A stretch of 64,000 bases of DNA. It comes from Cheiracanthium punctorium (lineage: Eukaryota; Arthropoda; Arachnida; Araneae; Cheiracanthiidae). This document shows, piece by piece, positions 1 to 9,998 of the stretch. How positions within the stretch are numbered: the stretch's first letter is position 1; every line of letters begins with the position of its first letter. The stretch lies in assembly GCA_038373885.1 (NCBI GenBank), contig JAWZYV010016590.1, positions 620,001 through 684,000 on the forward strand, read 5' to 3'. Position numbers and translations under genes: made by a program. The notes under the pieces were generated by a model that saw nothing but the letters and a program-made list of their open reading frames with translations, ran no database searches and was not told the DNA's origin.

Positions 1-1046
1 ATTTCTCCCCATATGCCATAATGTAAAAGAAATCTTTGTCGTAGCCCTATAGAAAATCTATAAGCCCTATACACATCAAAATCAATACTGGTCTTACAAT
101 GGTGGTTTAAAACATATATACCCAATTTGAGCTCACTCCAATGCCCCGTTTAGGAATTATAGTGTTCACTGACATACACATAATTACGCATGCACACACA
201 CACACACGCATACACACACATGCACACATACTTCTCATAAAAATAGCATAGATGAATTCAGAAGACTTCAAAACGTGTAACTACTCCAAAATCTCGAAGT
301 CGAATTTTTTCATAATTACAATACTTTCCTTACATGGTACATGTTCGAAAAGTAGAAAAGTGTAACTTATTTGAAAATTTACAAGAGAAATCTTCCCTTA
401 CCTTATTTTGAACATTTTTACAATATGCATTGCCCACTTATCTCAAATGGATAAAAAAAATTACGCGTGTTACCCACTTTTGGAGGCATATTTACATTTT
501 CATGTATCTGATTAAGTTATACGTACATACAGAATTGATATTTTATGCAAATAGAAATTATGATTTTTTTCTTTTAAAGTGAAACTGAAGATAGCAGAGT
601 GAGTCCAGAATTCGTTTCAACGGCATTGCAACTGCAAAGATTCGCTAGTGTGGAAAATATTCTTTGGAAGAAAATATAGAAGTTAACTTGGAGAGCATGA
701 AAAAATACAGAGTGGATTTGAAGAAAGGAAAAAGGTGAGTGTGCCTGTGCGTAAAAAAGTACTAAGGAAGATACTGTGCTTCTAAATTTAATTATTGGTT
801 AAAAATTACGGATATGCTTCCGATAACAATGGATTTGAGGGTGGGGTGGTGTTGGATGCTTTTCCTGTGGATAGGAATAAAATTCAAAATGTCCATTCCT
901 TTATTATTCTCAAAGTGAGAAGAGAGTTTTTTTAAAATTCAGAGAAGTAAATAGCAATTTAGCATTTCAAAAATAAATACGATTTTTTTTAAAAATGCAC
1001 TTATTTTTCCGTTATAACGATAATGTCTGAAATGAATTCATAGGAA
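1..1046. other. Intergenic, AT-rich; short CA microsatellite
   Basis: No supported gene. A CA/CACACG-type microsatellite lies at about 191-232. The only other structure is an exon-like interval at 580-734, listed separately. Confidence 0.6.
580..734 (+). other. Exon-like interval with acceptor and donor (candidate only)
   Basis: A T-rich tract ending in AAAG (position 579) precedes a 155-bp block that ends in AAAG before GTGAGT at 735. One frame from 581 stays open for 32 codons and stops with TAG at 677-679. A second frame from 679 is open to TGA at the donor. The block is less AT-rich than its surroundings. A coding exon would need a one-base frameshift, so this could be a broken exon, a terminal exon or chance. 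I recognise no protein family. Confidence is low. Confidence 0.15.
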
Positions 1047-1048
1047 TA

Positions 1049-1698
1049 TGAGGTGTGTCTAAAAAGTTCGGTGAATGATATTAGAAAAGAAACAAAACAG
1101 AAGAAACAAATAAATTTCCTTTATTGGCCTTCAAAGTAATCTTAATTGTACACAACACACTTTTGACAACGTTCATAAATCTCTGAAAACTGTCAGAAAA
1201 TGCCTCTTTCGGAATCGATCGCAGAACGGATGCGATACTTCCGCAAAACGTGGCCCTTTTAGGAGCTCCTTCATGCGGGGAAACAGAAAGAACTCCGCAG
1301 GTGCCAGATCAGGGGAATACGGTAGATGATCGAGAACAGTTATGCCACGTTGAGCCAATAATTGGCGCACGCGGATTGCAGAGTCAGTGGGCGCGTTATC
1401 GTGCAGCAGGACCCACTGCCCAGTCCTGCTCAATTGTGGCCCGTACACTAGCACCAGCATTCAATGTGTCTCCGTAGCCGTTTTTCCCAATTTGTAATGC
1501 TCCATTGCACGGTGACACTACCTCTCACACTGACTACGTTCGACTTCCAGTAGCGGTCTTTTCCATGACAGCCACGAGGCTTCTTGCTCGGTGGCGCTCC
1601 TTGACATGTCTCTGGATCGTCATGTGCAAGCGCCTGCGCGTAGCAGATATTGCCGTTGAGATATCGGACCATTCACCGGACCTTTTTGACACACCTCG
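1049..1698 (-). mobile_element. Internally deleted mariner element with TIRs and TA duplication
   Basis: The left end reads TGAGGTGTGTCTAAAAAGTT and the right end is its imperfect reverse complement, ending in ACACACCTCG. TA dinucleotides at 1047-1048 and 1699-1700 fit the usual mariner TA target duplication. The element is 650 bp, about half the usual 1.3 kb, so roughly half the transposase gene has been lost. The residual transposase is on the minus strand. Confidence 0.85.
1170..1675 (-). pseudogene. Mariner transposase fragment
   Basis: Mariner transposases cut and paste their own element using a DDD/DDE catalytic core in the nucleus. On the minus strand, the frame read from about 1672 contains a KKPR block typical of the middle of mariner transposases. 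The frame from about 1448 to 1173 contains HDNA, then DHLPYSPDLAPAEFFLFP and LKG.RF, the second and third catalytic signatures. Only this C-terminal catalytic part and a scrap of the middle survive; the N-terminal helix-turn-helix region and the first catalytic Asp are missing. Between the Asp of HDNA and the final acidic residue there are 34 residues, but that residue is Glu (PAEFF), where mariners usually have Asp (PCDFF). The gene is broken by frame changes and cannot make an active enzyme. Confidence 0.85.
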
Positions 1699-1715
1699 TA
1701 TATATATATATGTAT

Positions 1716-2980
1716 ATATTATATAGGAAAAATATAAATAGGAAAAATCTAAATAGTTATGCTAATACAAAAACAGATGATTATATAATTTTCAATAAAA
1801 AATTTTCTAACATTATAAAAGATTACAAAAAAAAGTTTGTTTTTTGTCCTGTTGATAAAGCCTCCAATAACTTTGCCATAATTTGTAAACTTTTTTATTT
1901 TAACACAGTACATAATGAACTTAATAATAGCAATGTATATACAAAAGTAAATAATAATCTCTCAACTATTATAAAAAAAATTTCTGCTTTTTCCAAAAAA
2001 ATTAATTTCAATATAAATAAAAACAATAAACTAGCGAATTTATATGCCTTACCAAAATTTCACAAAAATCCCATTACTTTTAGATACATATGCAACACAA
2101 GAAGGTCAATAGGTTATAATATTAATAATATTTTTCAAAAAACTCTTTGTAAAATTTATGACTTCCTGGATTCAAATTTTTCTATTAATACTGGTTTTTG
2201 TCCATTAAAAATAGTTTTTCTCTTATACACTGGTTAAAAAATATGAATATTTTTATGTTACAGGCTTTTGATTTTGAAAATCTTTTCACAAGCATTCCAA
2301 TTGATGATTTATATAGAACTTTACTAAATGTTTTTGATCATTTTAACATAGAACATGAACTAAATATTAATAGGGAATTTTTTGTTACTATTTCCAATTT
2401 TTGTCTTCACAATAACTTCATATTATTTAATTCAATCATTTATCGCCAAACTAAAGGAATAGGAATGGGCACTAATTACTCAAGTACTGCTGCTAATCTT
2501 TATTTATTTTTCTATGAATATAACTTTTTCAGTAACAATCCATTAAATTTTGCAGTGTTCCGCTACATTGACGACATTCTTGTCGTCAATGGAAACTTTA
2601 ATGATATCAAACATTTAATTTATCCCAGCACACTTAACCTCAAGCCAGCTTACTCTAATTCTAATTCTGTTACCTTTTTAGATCTAGATATAACTTTATT
2701 TAACGATACTTTACACATAAACATTTTTGATAGAAGAAAAAATTTCAATTTTGAGGCTATATCTTTGCCTCATTGGTCATCAAATATTCACAAAAAAGTC
2801 TTTGCTAACATTTTGATCAACCAACTTATCAGATACTTTCGCTTATGCAGTAATAAACATCTTTTAAATTATAATATATATTTATTAGCAGCCAAATTAT
2901 TTTATACAAATAATTTTCCACTTGAATTCATCAATAGATATTTAAAAAGTTTTGATAATAGCCTGAATACCTGGTATTAA
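1716..2980 (+). pseudogene. Penelope-like reverse transcriptase, frameshifted, extremely AT-rich
   Basis: This is a reverse transcriptase of the Penelope-like (PLE) type, as used by retroelements that copy RNA into chromosomal DNA. The first frame (to 2237) has a VDKASN block followed by LYALPKFHKNP, matching the conserved N-terminal PLE blocks (DKG... and LPKIHK...). The reading then shifts by about 2200-2237 into the frame running to the TAA at 2980. That frame shows motif A (FDFENLFTSIP, Asp near residue 25 of the 260-residue segment), motif B (QTKGIGMGTNYSSTAANL), motif C (FRYIDDILVV, residues 121-130) and motif D-like FLDLDI. I see no GIY-YIG endonuclease after it, so this is a truncated or endonuclease-less copy. 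Composition is striking: Asn, Lys, Ile, Phe and Tyr dominate and codons are very AT-rich. The family call is from motif order and is less certain than the RT call. Confidence 0.7.
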
Positions 2981-3530
2981 TCCTTCCTTTACATTTTCAC
3001 TAGTTTATGCGTTGTAGAAATCTCTTGACAAATGACACACTTGCACCAAAGCCCACAGAGTGCTCTTAATACAGACTAGAACCTCAGGGACGTGCTTTTA
3101 GTTGATGAATGGCAACAGATCTTTTACACGCGGATTGGACAGGCAATGGACAATGAATTACAGGATTTTGGAACTACAGTTCAACGTGTTTCTTTGGTTT
3201 TGAGGCACATTTGCATTGATTGTTCTTCGATTTTTTGATTTGTAAGTCATAAAATTTCTTTTCTTTCCCATAGGTAAGGGGGAGTCACACCTCTGAGATT
3301 TGCCTGTTACAGTTTATATTTTGAATTAATATAGTACACTTTTATAAATATCTTTAAACTGTTTTAACACTTTTAAATCAATCTTTGCAAATTACAGCCT
3401 TGAATATAATACATTACCTTGGCAAAATCTCAGGCTGTGAGTCTGTAACCTATGGTGTATAGTTGTGCATTTCCCCCTCTGATGAGGACAATGCATTTTA
3501 CCGTGTTTTGATGTATTAACAATGACTGGC
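2981..3530. other. Intergenic, no gene seen
   Basis: AT-rich sequence without a supported gene. It could hold the 3' part of the upstream retroelement, but no endonuclease or tail was recognised. Confidence 0.5.
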
Positions 3531-3532
3531 TT

Positions 3533-3594
3533 GGGGGGGGGGGGTTCAATATAAATTTTCTAAATATTATATATATTATACACACACACACACG

Positions 3595-3664
<70 letters not shown>

Positions 3665-3669
3665 AAGTC

Positions 3670-3715
<46 letters not shown>

Positions 3716-3735
3716 GGCTTTCTCTTAGAGATGAA
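3533..3735. repeat. Compound microsatellite: poly-G, CA, TA, GA, TA with flanking inverted arms
   Basis: A run of about 12 G (3533-3544) is followed by (CA)n from about 3581, (TA)n, (GA)n and a second (TA)n ending near 3711. The GA block with GAAAGTCACAAATATA on the left and TATATTTGTGGCTTTCTCT on the right are imperfect reverse complements, so the second TA tract forms the centre of a long hairpin. Confidence 0.85.
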
Positions 3736-3928
3736 TAGAGCATCATCGTCACTGAAGTTTTAATGTTCTATCTTTTCGGATATGAAATACGCATAAATTA
3801 TTCTTAAAAACTGCGCAAAATATCAAAATATTTCTTAATTATTTTTGCATAAATATATATGAGTGTCCGATCATTGTACGGGAAGAAGCAGATATAATTC
3901 TAGCACAACCGTTGTTAATCCATTTTAA

Positions 3929-6314
3929 CCCACTGTCCTATCCAGAGGACAGCTGGAAAATAGCATGTGAAAATCAGTATTTATTTATTGTGAATATTTT
4001 ATCAGCTGGAACATGTAGAGGCATGTCTAAGCTTCTGCTAGCAATAGTTATCTCTCGCCTATCCCTCGCGACAGTCTGGAAACGCTACTTATTTCCTTCG
4101 TTAGTGGGCATAGTTTGTATTTTCGTTTTGCGGTTGCAGAATTCCTTTTCATTTTACTTCAGACACTTGGCCAAGCACTTTGTATGTGAGAGTACTCTTT
4201 ATTTATCATCCTGGTGGTTAGTTAAAACTTTATTTGTAATAGGTAAGTTGTAGTGCATTATTGTTTAACTGTCCTCCCAATAGGACAGTGGGACGATACG
4301 CATGCAATTGATGCGTTATTTCTAACTTTATAACTAAGAGTTTTAAAAAAAATCCTACCTAGTGTTTTACCCTGCACAGTCATGTCGGTGTGAAGGTTTC
4401 TGAAGTAAGAGGAAGCACTGGAAATATTAAATAGTTTAGATCCAGATGAGAGCGATGTTGAAATTGCTGTGTTACCACCTAGCTCTAGTCTTTCGACAAC
4501 AAAGCGGAAACGAAAAGCTAAAAAACAGGAGTCATCTTGGATAAAGACGAAGTCACCACAGTATACAAAATGGAAAACACCGGCTGATTCAATTGCAAAT
4601 GAAATGCTCAAGCAGGTGGAAACTACACTGAAAGAAAAATCTTCAGCAGAGCTTTTTGAGGAGTTTTATTCCAATGAGGTTTAGGATCACATAGTAAAAG
4701 AAACTGTGCGATACGCAACAGATGTAAAAAACGAAAACGATTTCTGGACAAGTGCTGATGAAATACGCGTGTTTCTAGGAATTTTGCTTCTAACTGGTTA
4801 TCATTCAAATACCTGGGAACGTGATTACTGGTCAGATGCTGAAGACCCTGGCATTACTCTGGTAAAAATTGCCATGTCAGGAAACCGTTTCCAAAAGTTG
4901 AAATCTTATTTACACTTCGTGGACAATGGAACAGTAAGTCAGTATCCCGAGGATCGATCTTTCAAGGTAAAACCTTTGTTTGCAATGCTGAATAATAATT
5001 TTATGACGTTTAGACACGTCTCAGAAAATCTAAGCATTGATGAGATGATTATCGCGTACTACGGTAGGAATAGTTTGAAACAATTTATTCGAGGCAAACC
5101 AATACGCTTTGGATATAAACTTTGGGCTATCTGTGGAAGCGAGGGATATTGTTATAACTTTTCCCTCTACTGCGGCAAAGAATCTGATTCAAGAAAGAAT
5201 ACTCCTCTTGGTACCCATGTTGTGCTGAAACTGACAGAGAACATTGTGAATCCTTCAGGCTATACTTTGATAATTTTTTACCAGCATTGATCTTTTGAGA
5301 AATCTTAGTGAACAAGGTTATCGAGCCACAGGAACCATACGAGAAAATCGGATAAACCGTGAGCTTTAGAAGAATCTAAGTCTATGCAGAAGAAAGAAAG
5401 AGGCGAATGTGATTTTTCATTTGACAAAAATTCTGAGATTTTCTTGGTGCGATGGAATAATAATAGTACTGTCACTGTTGCTTCAAATTTCAGCACCCTA
5501 GAACCGTTTTTTGATGTGAAGAGGTGAGTAAAAGGACACAAAGATAAGGTTAATGTGAAGATGCCTAATTTGATAAACTCTTACAACAAACAATCAGTCG
5601 TGGTGGATCACCACGACTGGTTGGCTGGACTATACGCCATAAGAAAAAAGTGGTACTGGCCACTTTTCATTTGTACGCTGAACATGGCAGTGGTAAATGC
5701 AGTGGCAGTGGTAAAAAATCCATAAAGCTGTCAACAAAAAGTGATGCCCTAACCTTGAAAGAGTTCCGAAGATCAATAACAACTGTTTATCTAAGAAAAA
5801 GACTGAAGAGTAGAATAAAAGGTAGACCCAGGATCTCTTCCGTACCTCATAGTGCAAAAGAAAACATCTCCAAAGATAGAATTGGCCATTTTTTACTGAA
5901 GAGAGAGAAACAGCGCCGTTGTCAAAGAGGGGGCTGCAAAGGAAAACCTAAAACATACTGCGGGAAATGAGATAAAATACTTTGTCAGGCTTGCTTTGGA
6001 CCTTTCCACCAAGTTTAGTATTATACTCAATTGAAAATTGAACTCTTAAAGTGAATAATGAAGTATTATTCAAACATTGTAAAAGTTTGTAGGCATAAAT
6101 CGCTTTTCACTAATGAAGAAAGCACTGAGATCGCTAAGTGCAAATTTTATCCCCTTTATCCCAGTGTCCTATGTAGAGGACGGGTCAGATTTCCAAAATA
6201 AAAAATTCAAAAATTTCAAATTTTTTTATATTTAGTCTATTTAGGTTAAATATACCTCAGAAGATGTGATTATTCTCAAATTTGAACAAAATAAATAAAT
6301 TGAGATAAAACGGG
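3929..6314 (+). mobile_element. piggyBac element, full span, TTAA-flanked
   Basis: TTAA at 3925-3928 and 6315-6318 flank a 2386-bp element that starts CCC and ends GGG, the piggyBac hallmark. The left end carries CCCACTGTCCTATCCAGAGG. An inverted relative lies at 4269-4292 (ending GGACAGTGGG), and a direct relative (CCCAGTGTCCTATGTAGAGG) at 6160-6181, probably subterminal transposase-recognition repeats. Each is itself partly palindromic around GTCCT...AGGAC. The transposase gene inside is decayed. Confidence 0.85.
4382..6010 (+). pseudogene. piggyBac transposase, decayed (PGBD-like)
   Basis: piggyBac transposases excise and insert elements precisely at TTAA. An ATG at 4382 opens the frame but in-frame TGA (4391), TAA (4406) and TAG (4682) interrupt it. 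After the acidic N-terminal stretch (LDPDESDVE) and a basic linker (KRKRKAKK), the frame continues to 5290 with family landmarks: FLGILLLTGYH, DYWSDAED, RFQKLKSYLHFVDN, SIDEMIIAYYGR (catalytic Asp region) and KPIRFGYKLW. Around 5265-5310 two frameshifts separate the FDNF block (catalytic Asp) from a following RNLSEQGYRATGT block. Further on come VDHHDWLAGLYAIRKKWYWP, then a Cys-rich zinc-finger-like C-terminus (CQ..GCKGKPKTYCGK) in which a TGA at about 5968 sits where another Cys codon is expected. At least six lesions make it non-functional. Confidence 0.88.
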
Positions 6315-6318
6315 TTAA

Positions 6319-7609
6319 AGTTTAAATCAAAAGAATCAGGACGGGAAAATCGTTATCGCAAGTGACCAATCCCTTAGCCAGGCGACTGGACTAGGGTGGA
6401 AGTGTCCTCGTATTGGCCACATATTTCAAATTGTTTTCTTGTCTTCCTCTCCCCCCCTCGTAAGGTACAATTATTACGAAGCATATTTTTGACCATTTTA
6501 TTAATTTAATTTTTTATTAACTTAATTGCAAGTTATTTTTAACTTAATTGTAAGTTATTTTGTTTTTAATTTAATTACAATCAGCGACTTCGTCACCATT
6601 TTTCCAAAAGGACCCGAGTGATGTTCTGGACTATCACTTCTGAATACAAACAAACCGTTGTTCGCTTCCTGCAATTATTTTTCCATTTACTGCAGATTTC
6701 TGTCGTGAAGTTTTTTTGTTGTAAAATGTGACTTTTGAATTCAGGCCTAAAATTCGCCTTTTATTTCAGCCTTGTTTCAAGTGTAAATGCTGATTTAGGT
6801 AGCGACAACGTTGTGAAATAGATAGACGGCGACAAGCTAGCAGAAAAGAACTCGATAATATCAGTTTGAGATTATTTTTCTTTCGCTATTATGAAATCTG
6901 CTCTTCTATTTTCTTCCATGCTCTCAGTTCCGAAGGAATATATTCCCAGCTTATGCGATTCCGATATCGGTAGAAACATGGTAAAGATACAGGTATAATA
7001 TATATACATGTAACATTGCAGGTATAGAGTGAGATGAAGACCAATTTAACTTCCAAAAATCTTTATTTAATCTGCATCACAACTAAAGTAGTTAGAGTAG
7101 TGGAATTCTAAATGTAACGTGAGAGGGTTTGGAGGAAGGGAGGCAGATATTTCAATATCTGCCTCCTTGATATTAATTTTTTCAACAAGACAAGAGTGAA
7201 AAAGCCCTGTTTTTCGTCGGAGAATTGCACACATTGTTTCAGATCATGTGACACATTGGGTGTTTACAAAGAACACGATTGGCAGTTTCAATGACGCCAG
7301 CGGTACTGATTGTTCATATGAATCATGACATTTGCAATCAAGATGAAGATCGGTAGGAGTTTACAACTTGTTTCTGTTTTCCATAGCAACCGATTAAAAT
7401 GACTATGAAAATACCCATTAAAAATGATTATGAAAATACATTTCTTGAACTACTATAATTTAACACATATAATTAATCATTTCATTAATTTAGATAAATG
7501 ATCTATTTTGAGATGAAAATATATTTAAACTTTTATGCTATGCTTATTTGAGAGTAATACAAATTAATGATAATACAGGTCTTTCATGCGAATTTTGGGC
7601 TACGTACTT
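6319..7609. other. Intergenic, no gene seen; one perfect hairpin
   Basis: AT-rich, no supported gene. At 7139-7166 there is a perfect 12-bp stem (GGAGGCAGATAT and its complement) around a TTCA loop. Flanking tandem-like TTAATTGYAAGTTATTTT motifs occur at about 6515-6560. Confidence 0.5.
7139..7166. repeat. Perfect 12-bp-stem hairpin
   Basis: GGAGGCAGATAT, loop TTCA, then ATATCTGCCTCC. It is not followed by a T run and sits in non-coding DNA, so no terminator role is claimed. Confidence 0.7.
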
Positions 7610-7613
7610 TTAA

Positions 7614-8145
7614 CCCTCTCGTCACCGAATTATGAAAAATCAGAGAAAATAAATCTGTCTAGCATTTAATGCATCTGAAATACTATTAGAAATCATGCAC
7701 AAATATTTTTTTTCGAATGTCGATTAATATTAGATTTTTCTAATATTCATTTCTGCATTTTCGAAGCATTTTGTTATGCTATAATTTAAAAGGATGCACA
7801 TATTAGGTAAAGGTTGAGGAATAACAAAAAAAACTATACTTACCTTAAAAAGAAGGAAAATGGTAAAAAAGCAGCGTAAATATTTTCTCAATTTTTCTCC
7901 TGAAACAATAAGCGAAAACTGTAAAAAATGACCTAAATTGACTAGTACTGCAATCTAGGCACGATTTATGCATCTAGTTAAGAGCCTCATATACTTTCTA
8001 CATGAATTAATGATATTGATATAAGAAAAGAAAGAAATGAAAGAAAAAAGAAATAAGAAAGAAAAAAAATTGTTTGAATTGTTTGTTCTCTAAATATTGC
8101 TATTTGAAGTAGGAGCCTCATATGAGGTTCAGGGTGACGAGAGGG
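7614..8145. mobile_element. piggyBac-type MITE with TTAA duplication
   Basis: TTAA at 7610-7613 and 8146-8149 flank a 532-bp element with a perfect 13-bp terminal inverted repeat, CCCTCTCGTCACC and GGTGACGAGAGGG. A second pair of related sites, AGAGCCTCATATA (about 7981) and AGGAGCCTCATATGAGG (about 8111), may be subterminal repeats. There is no coding capacity, so it would need a piggyBac transposase in trans. The termini differ from the larger element at 3929, so it belongs to a different subfamily. Confidence 0.8.
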
Positions 8146-8149
8146 TTAA

Positions 8150-9193
8150 AGCGTTACTTAAATCATTCATTTAAGTGAGGACGTTAAATTTTCAGACGTT
8201 TCTCCTTCCATACTTTAAAATGGTTTTGCTTAAAATAGAAAGTTTACTCACTTAGTGAATTGCGACTTCTCACACTATTATTGTTACTATATATTGTCAC
8301 TATTAATTTTTACTATAGTGTAGACTATTGTTATAATGTAATAAATTGATTTTTTTAAATACATAATCTTCATTATTAGCAATAAGTAGAAAATAAAGTC
8401 TTATCTTTTTTCTTTCTACAGATGCATTCAAATAAAGACAAATAATTTATAATACCATTATTATAAGAATTGTGACAGTACTAAATGATAAATTTTAAAG
8501 TTGAAAATTACAGATCTGATCCATTTTAAGCAATTTGAAATGTAACTATTTGATACAGTGTACTGATCATTACAGTTATAGTTCTTTGCGTGATACAAAA
8601 ATAAGTCATAAAAGATCATAAAGATAAATTTTAGGGCTATAATACGGTTTAAACTTATTTTTTGGAATTTTGCCACAAAGGTGCGTGAGACTATTTCCCT
8701 CAATAAATTTAATGTATACATAACACAAACTGAAAAAGTAGGTTTTCCACTAAAATTTATAGCCATCTATTTATAAATATTCAGTTAGTATTTTTAAGTT
8801 ATTCTATAAAGTAACCACGTTTATTTTCACGCAAGTTTCTTTAAAAGATAACGATTTGTGTGCCATTGTTTTACAACATGAATTTCAGTATACTAATACT
8901 TAAATGCACAGCAGTGACACAAAATCTGATGTTCACTTTTCTTTTTTTTAACTTAGCAATTATTTACAATGGAGTAACTTAGAAATGTTATTAAAGTTTC
9001 AGACAAACAAAAAATAGATGTGATTATAATGAATAATTGCGCGAGATAAAATAAAATCTAACAGTGACGGTGTTTTAAGTAAAATAAACAAAGTTTTTAA
9101 TTTTGTTTATTTTCCTCTCTCTGACTTCAATATTACTCACTAGTAATGAGTAATATGTTGATGTTACTGTAAAAGTCCGAAGTCTGCTCAATA
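8150..9193. other. Intergenic, no gene seen
   Basis: AT-rich; open frames here are short and without recognisable motifs. Confidence 0.5.
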
Positions 9194-9998
9194 CTAGGTT
9201 TTACCGGTAAAACCTAGCTTTGGCTAGTGGTTTGGTAAAAGTCCGAAATATGCTTTAATACGATTCTATTTATGTCTTTTGCCAAGCCTTTCCATTAAAA
9301 CGTAGGCATTAACAACGCCTTTCAGTAAAAGTACAAAACGAGGGATTACTTATGACAGGATTTTCCACTCGCAGATATATTGCATACAGTGTGTCCTAAA
9401 AATGTTAAAATACTATAATTTTTAACTGATAATATAAGTTACAAAAGTGATGAAAATGAGGCATAATTTGAGATTATGTCGATGGAACAGCTTCACAGTT
9501 ATTTTTCGAAAACTTACAAGAAAAGTACTGCAATGTTTATGTCATTTCACAAACATGATTCCATGTGAAAAACTTAACTAATGCACGATTTTCTAGATAA
9601 CTACTGAAGAGATATTAACAAGTTTTAAAAATAGTTTTGGTGGTAGTTTAAAAAATTAAGGTGAAAACTTAGAATTTGTTTTAAAAGTGCAGTATCTTTT
9701 TTCTTAATATTACTATTTTAATGCCTCTTACTACTTGTTAAAAAATAAGACTGACTGCTATGACATTTTCAATTACAAAGTAGATCAGCCAATATGCACA
9801 AACGTATCTTCGTATTGCACTTCTTTGAACAGTTACATTTTTTTGAGTCCTTGCCCCCCAAACAAAAGAAAGCTGAAGAAAGTTAGGTTTCTTCATAAAA
9901 GCTTTATAAAATGCCGAAATGGGATTATATTAAAGCATATTTCGTGGACTTTGACCAAGCCATTTTGGTAAAAGCTAGGTTTTACCGGTAAAACTTAG
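9194..9998. mobile_element. Unclassified TIR element with palindromic ends
   Basis: A perfect 24-bp palindrome centred on TTTTACCGGTAAAA lies at 9194-9217, and a one-mismatch copy at 9975-9998. Inside them the flanks are inverted relatives: left GGTAAAAGTCCGAAATATGC followed by TTTAAT, right the complement around GCATATTTCGTGGACTTT. The 805-bp unit is therefore bounded by inverted repeats of about 70 bp with interruptions. There is no transposase. I cannot fix the superfamily because no clear target duplication is visible. Confidence 0.6.

Noticed and set aside
1716..2980. Viral origin for the AT-rich reverse transcriptase
   Set aside because: Motif order and the LPKxHK-type block fit Penelope-like elements better, and no viral neighbours are present.
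3912..4253. 113-codon open frame at the left end of the piggyBac element
   Set aside because: It starts outside the element, runs over its terminal repeat and has no recognisable motifs; the true transposase frame begins at 4382.
4258..4611. 117-codon minus-strand open frame
   Set aside because: Shadow of the piggyBac transposase on the opposite strand.
9388..9420. Mariner-like end TACAGTGTGTCCTAAAAATG
   Set aside because: No matching opposite end or transposase could be found.
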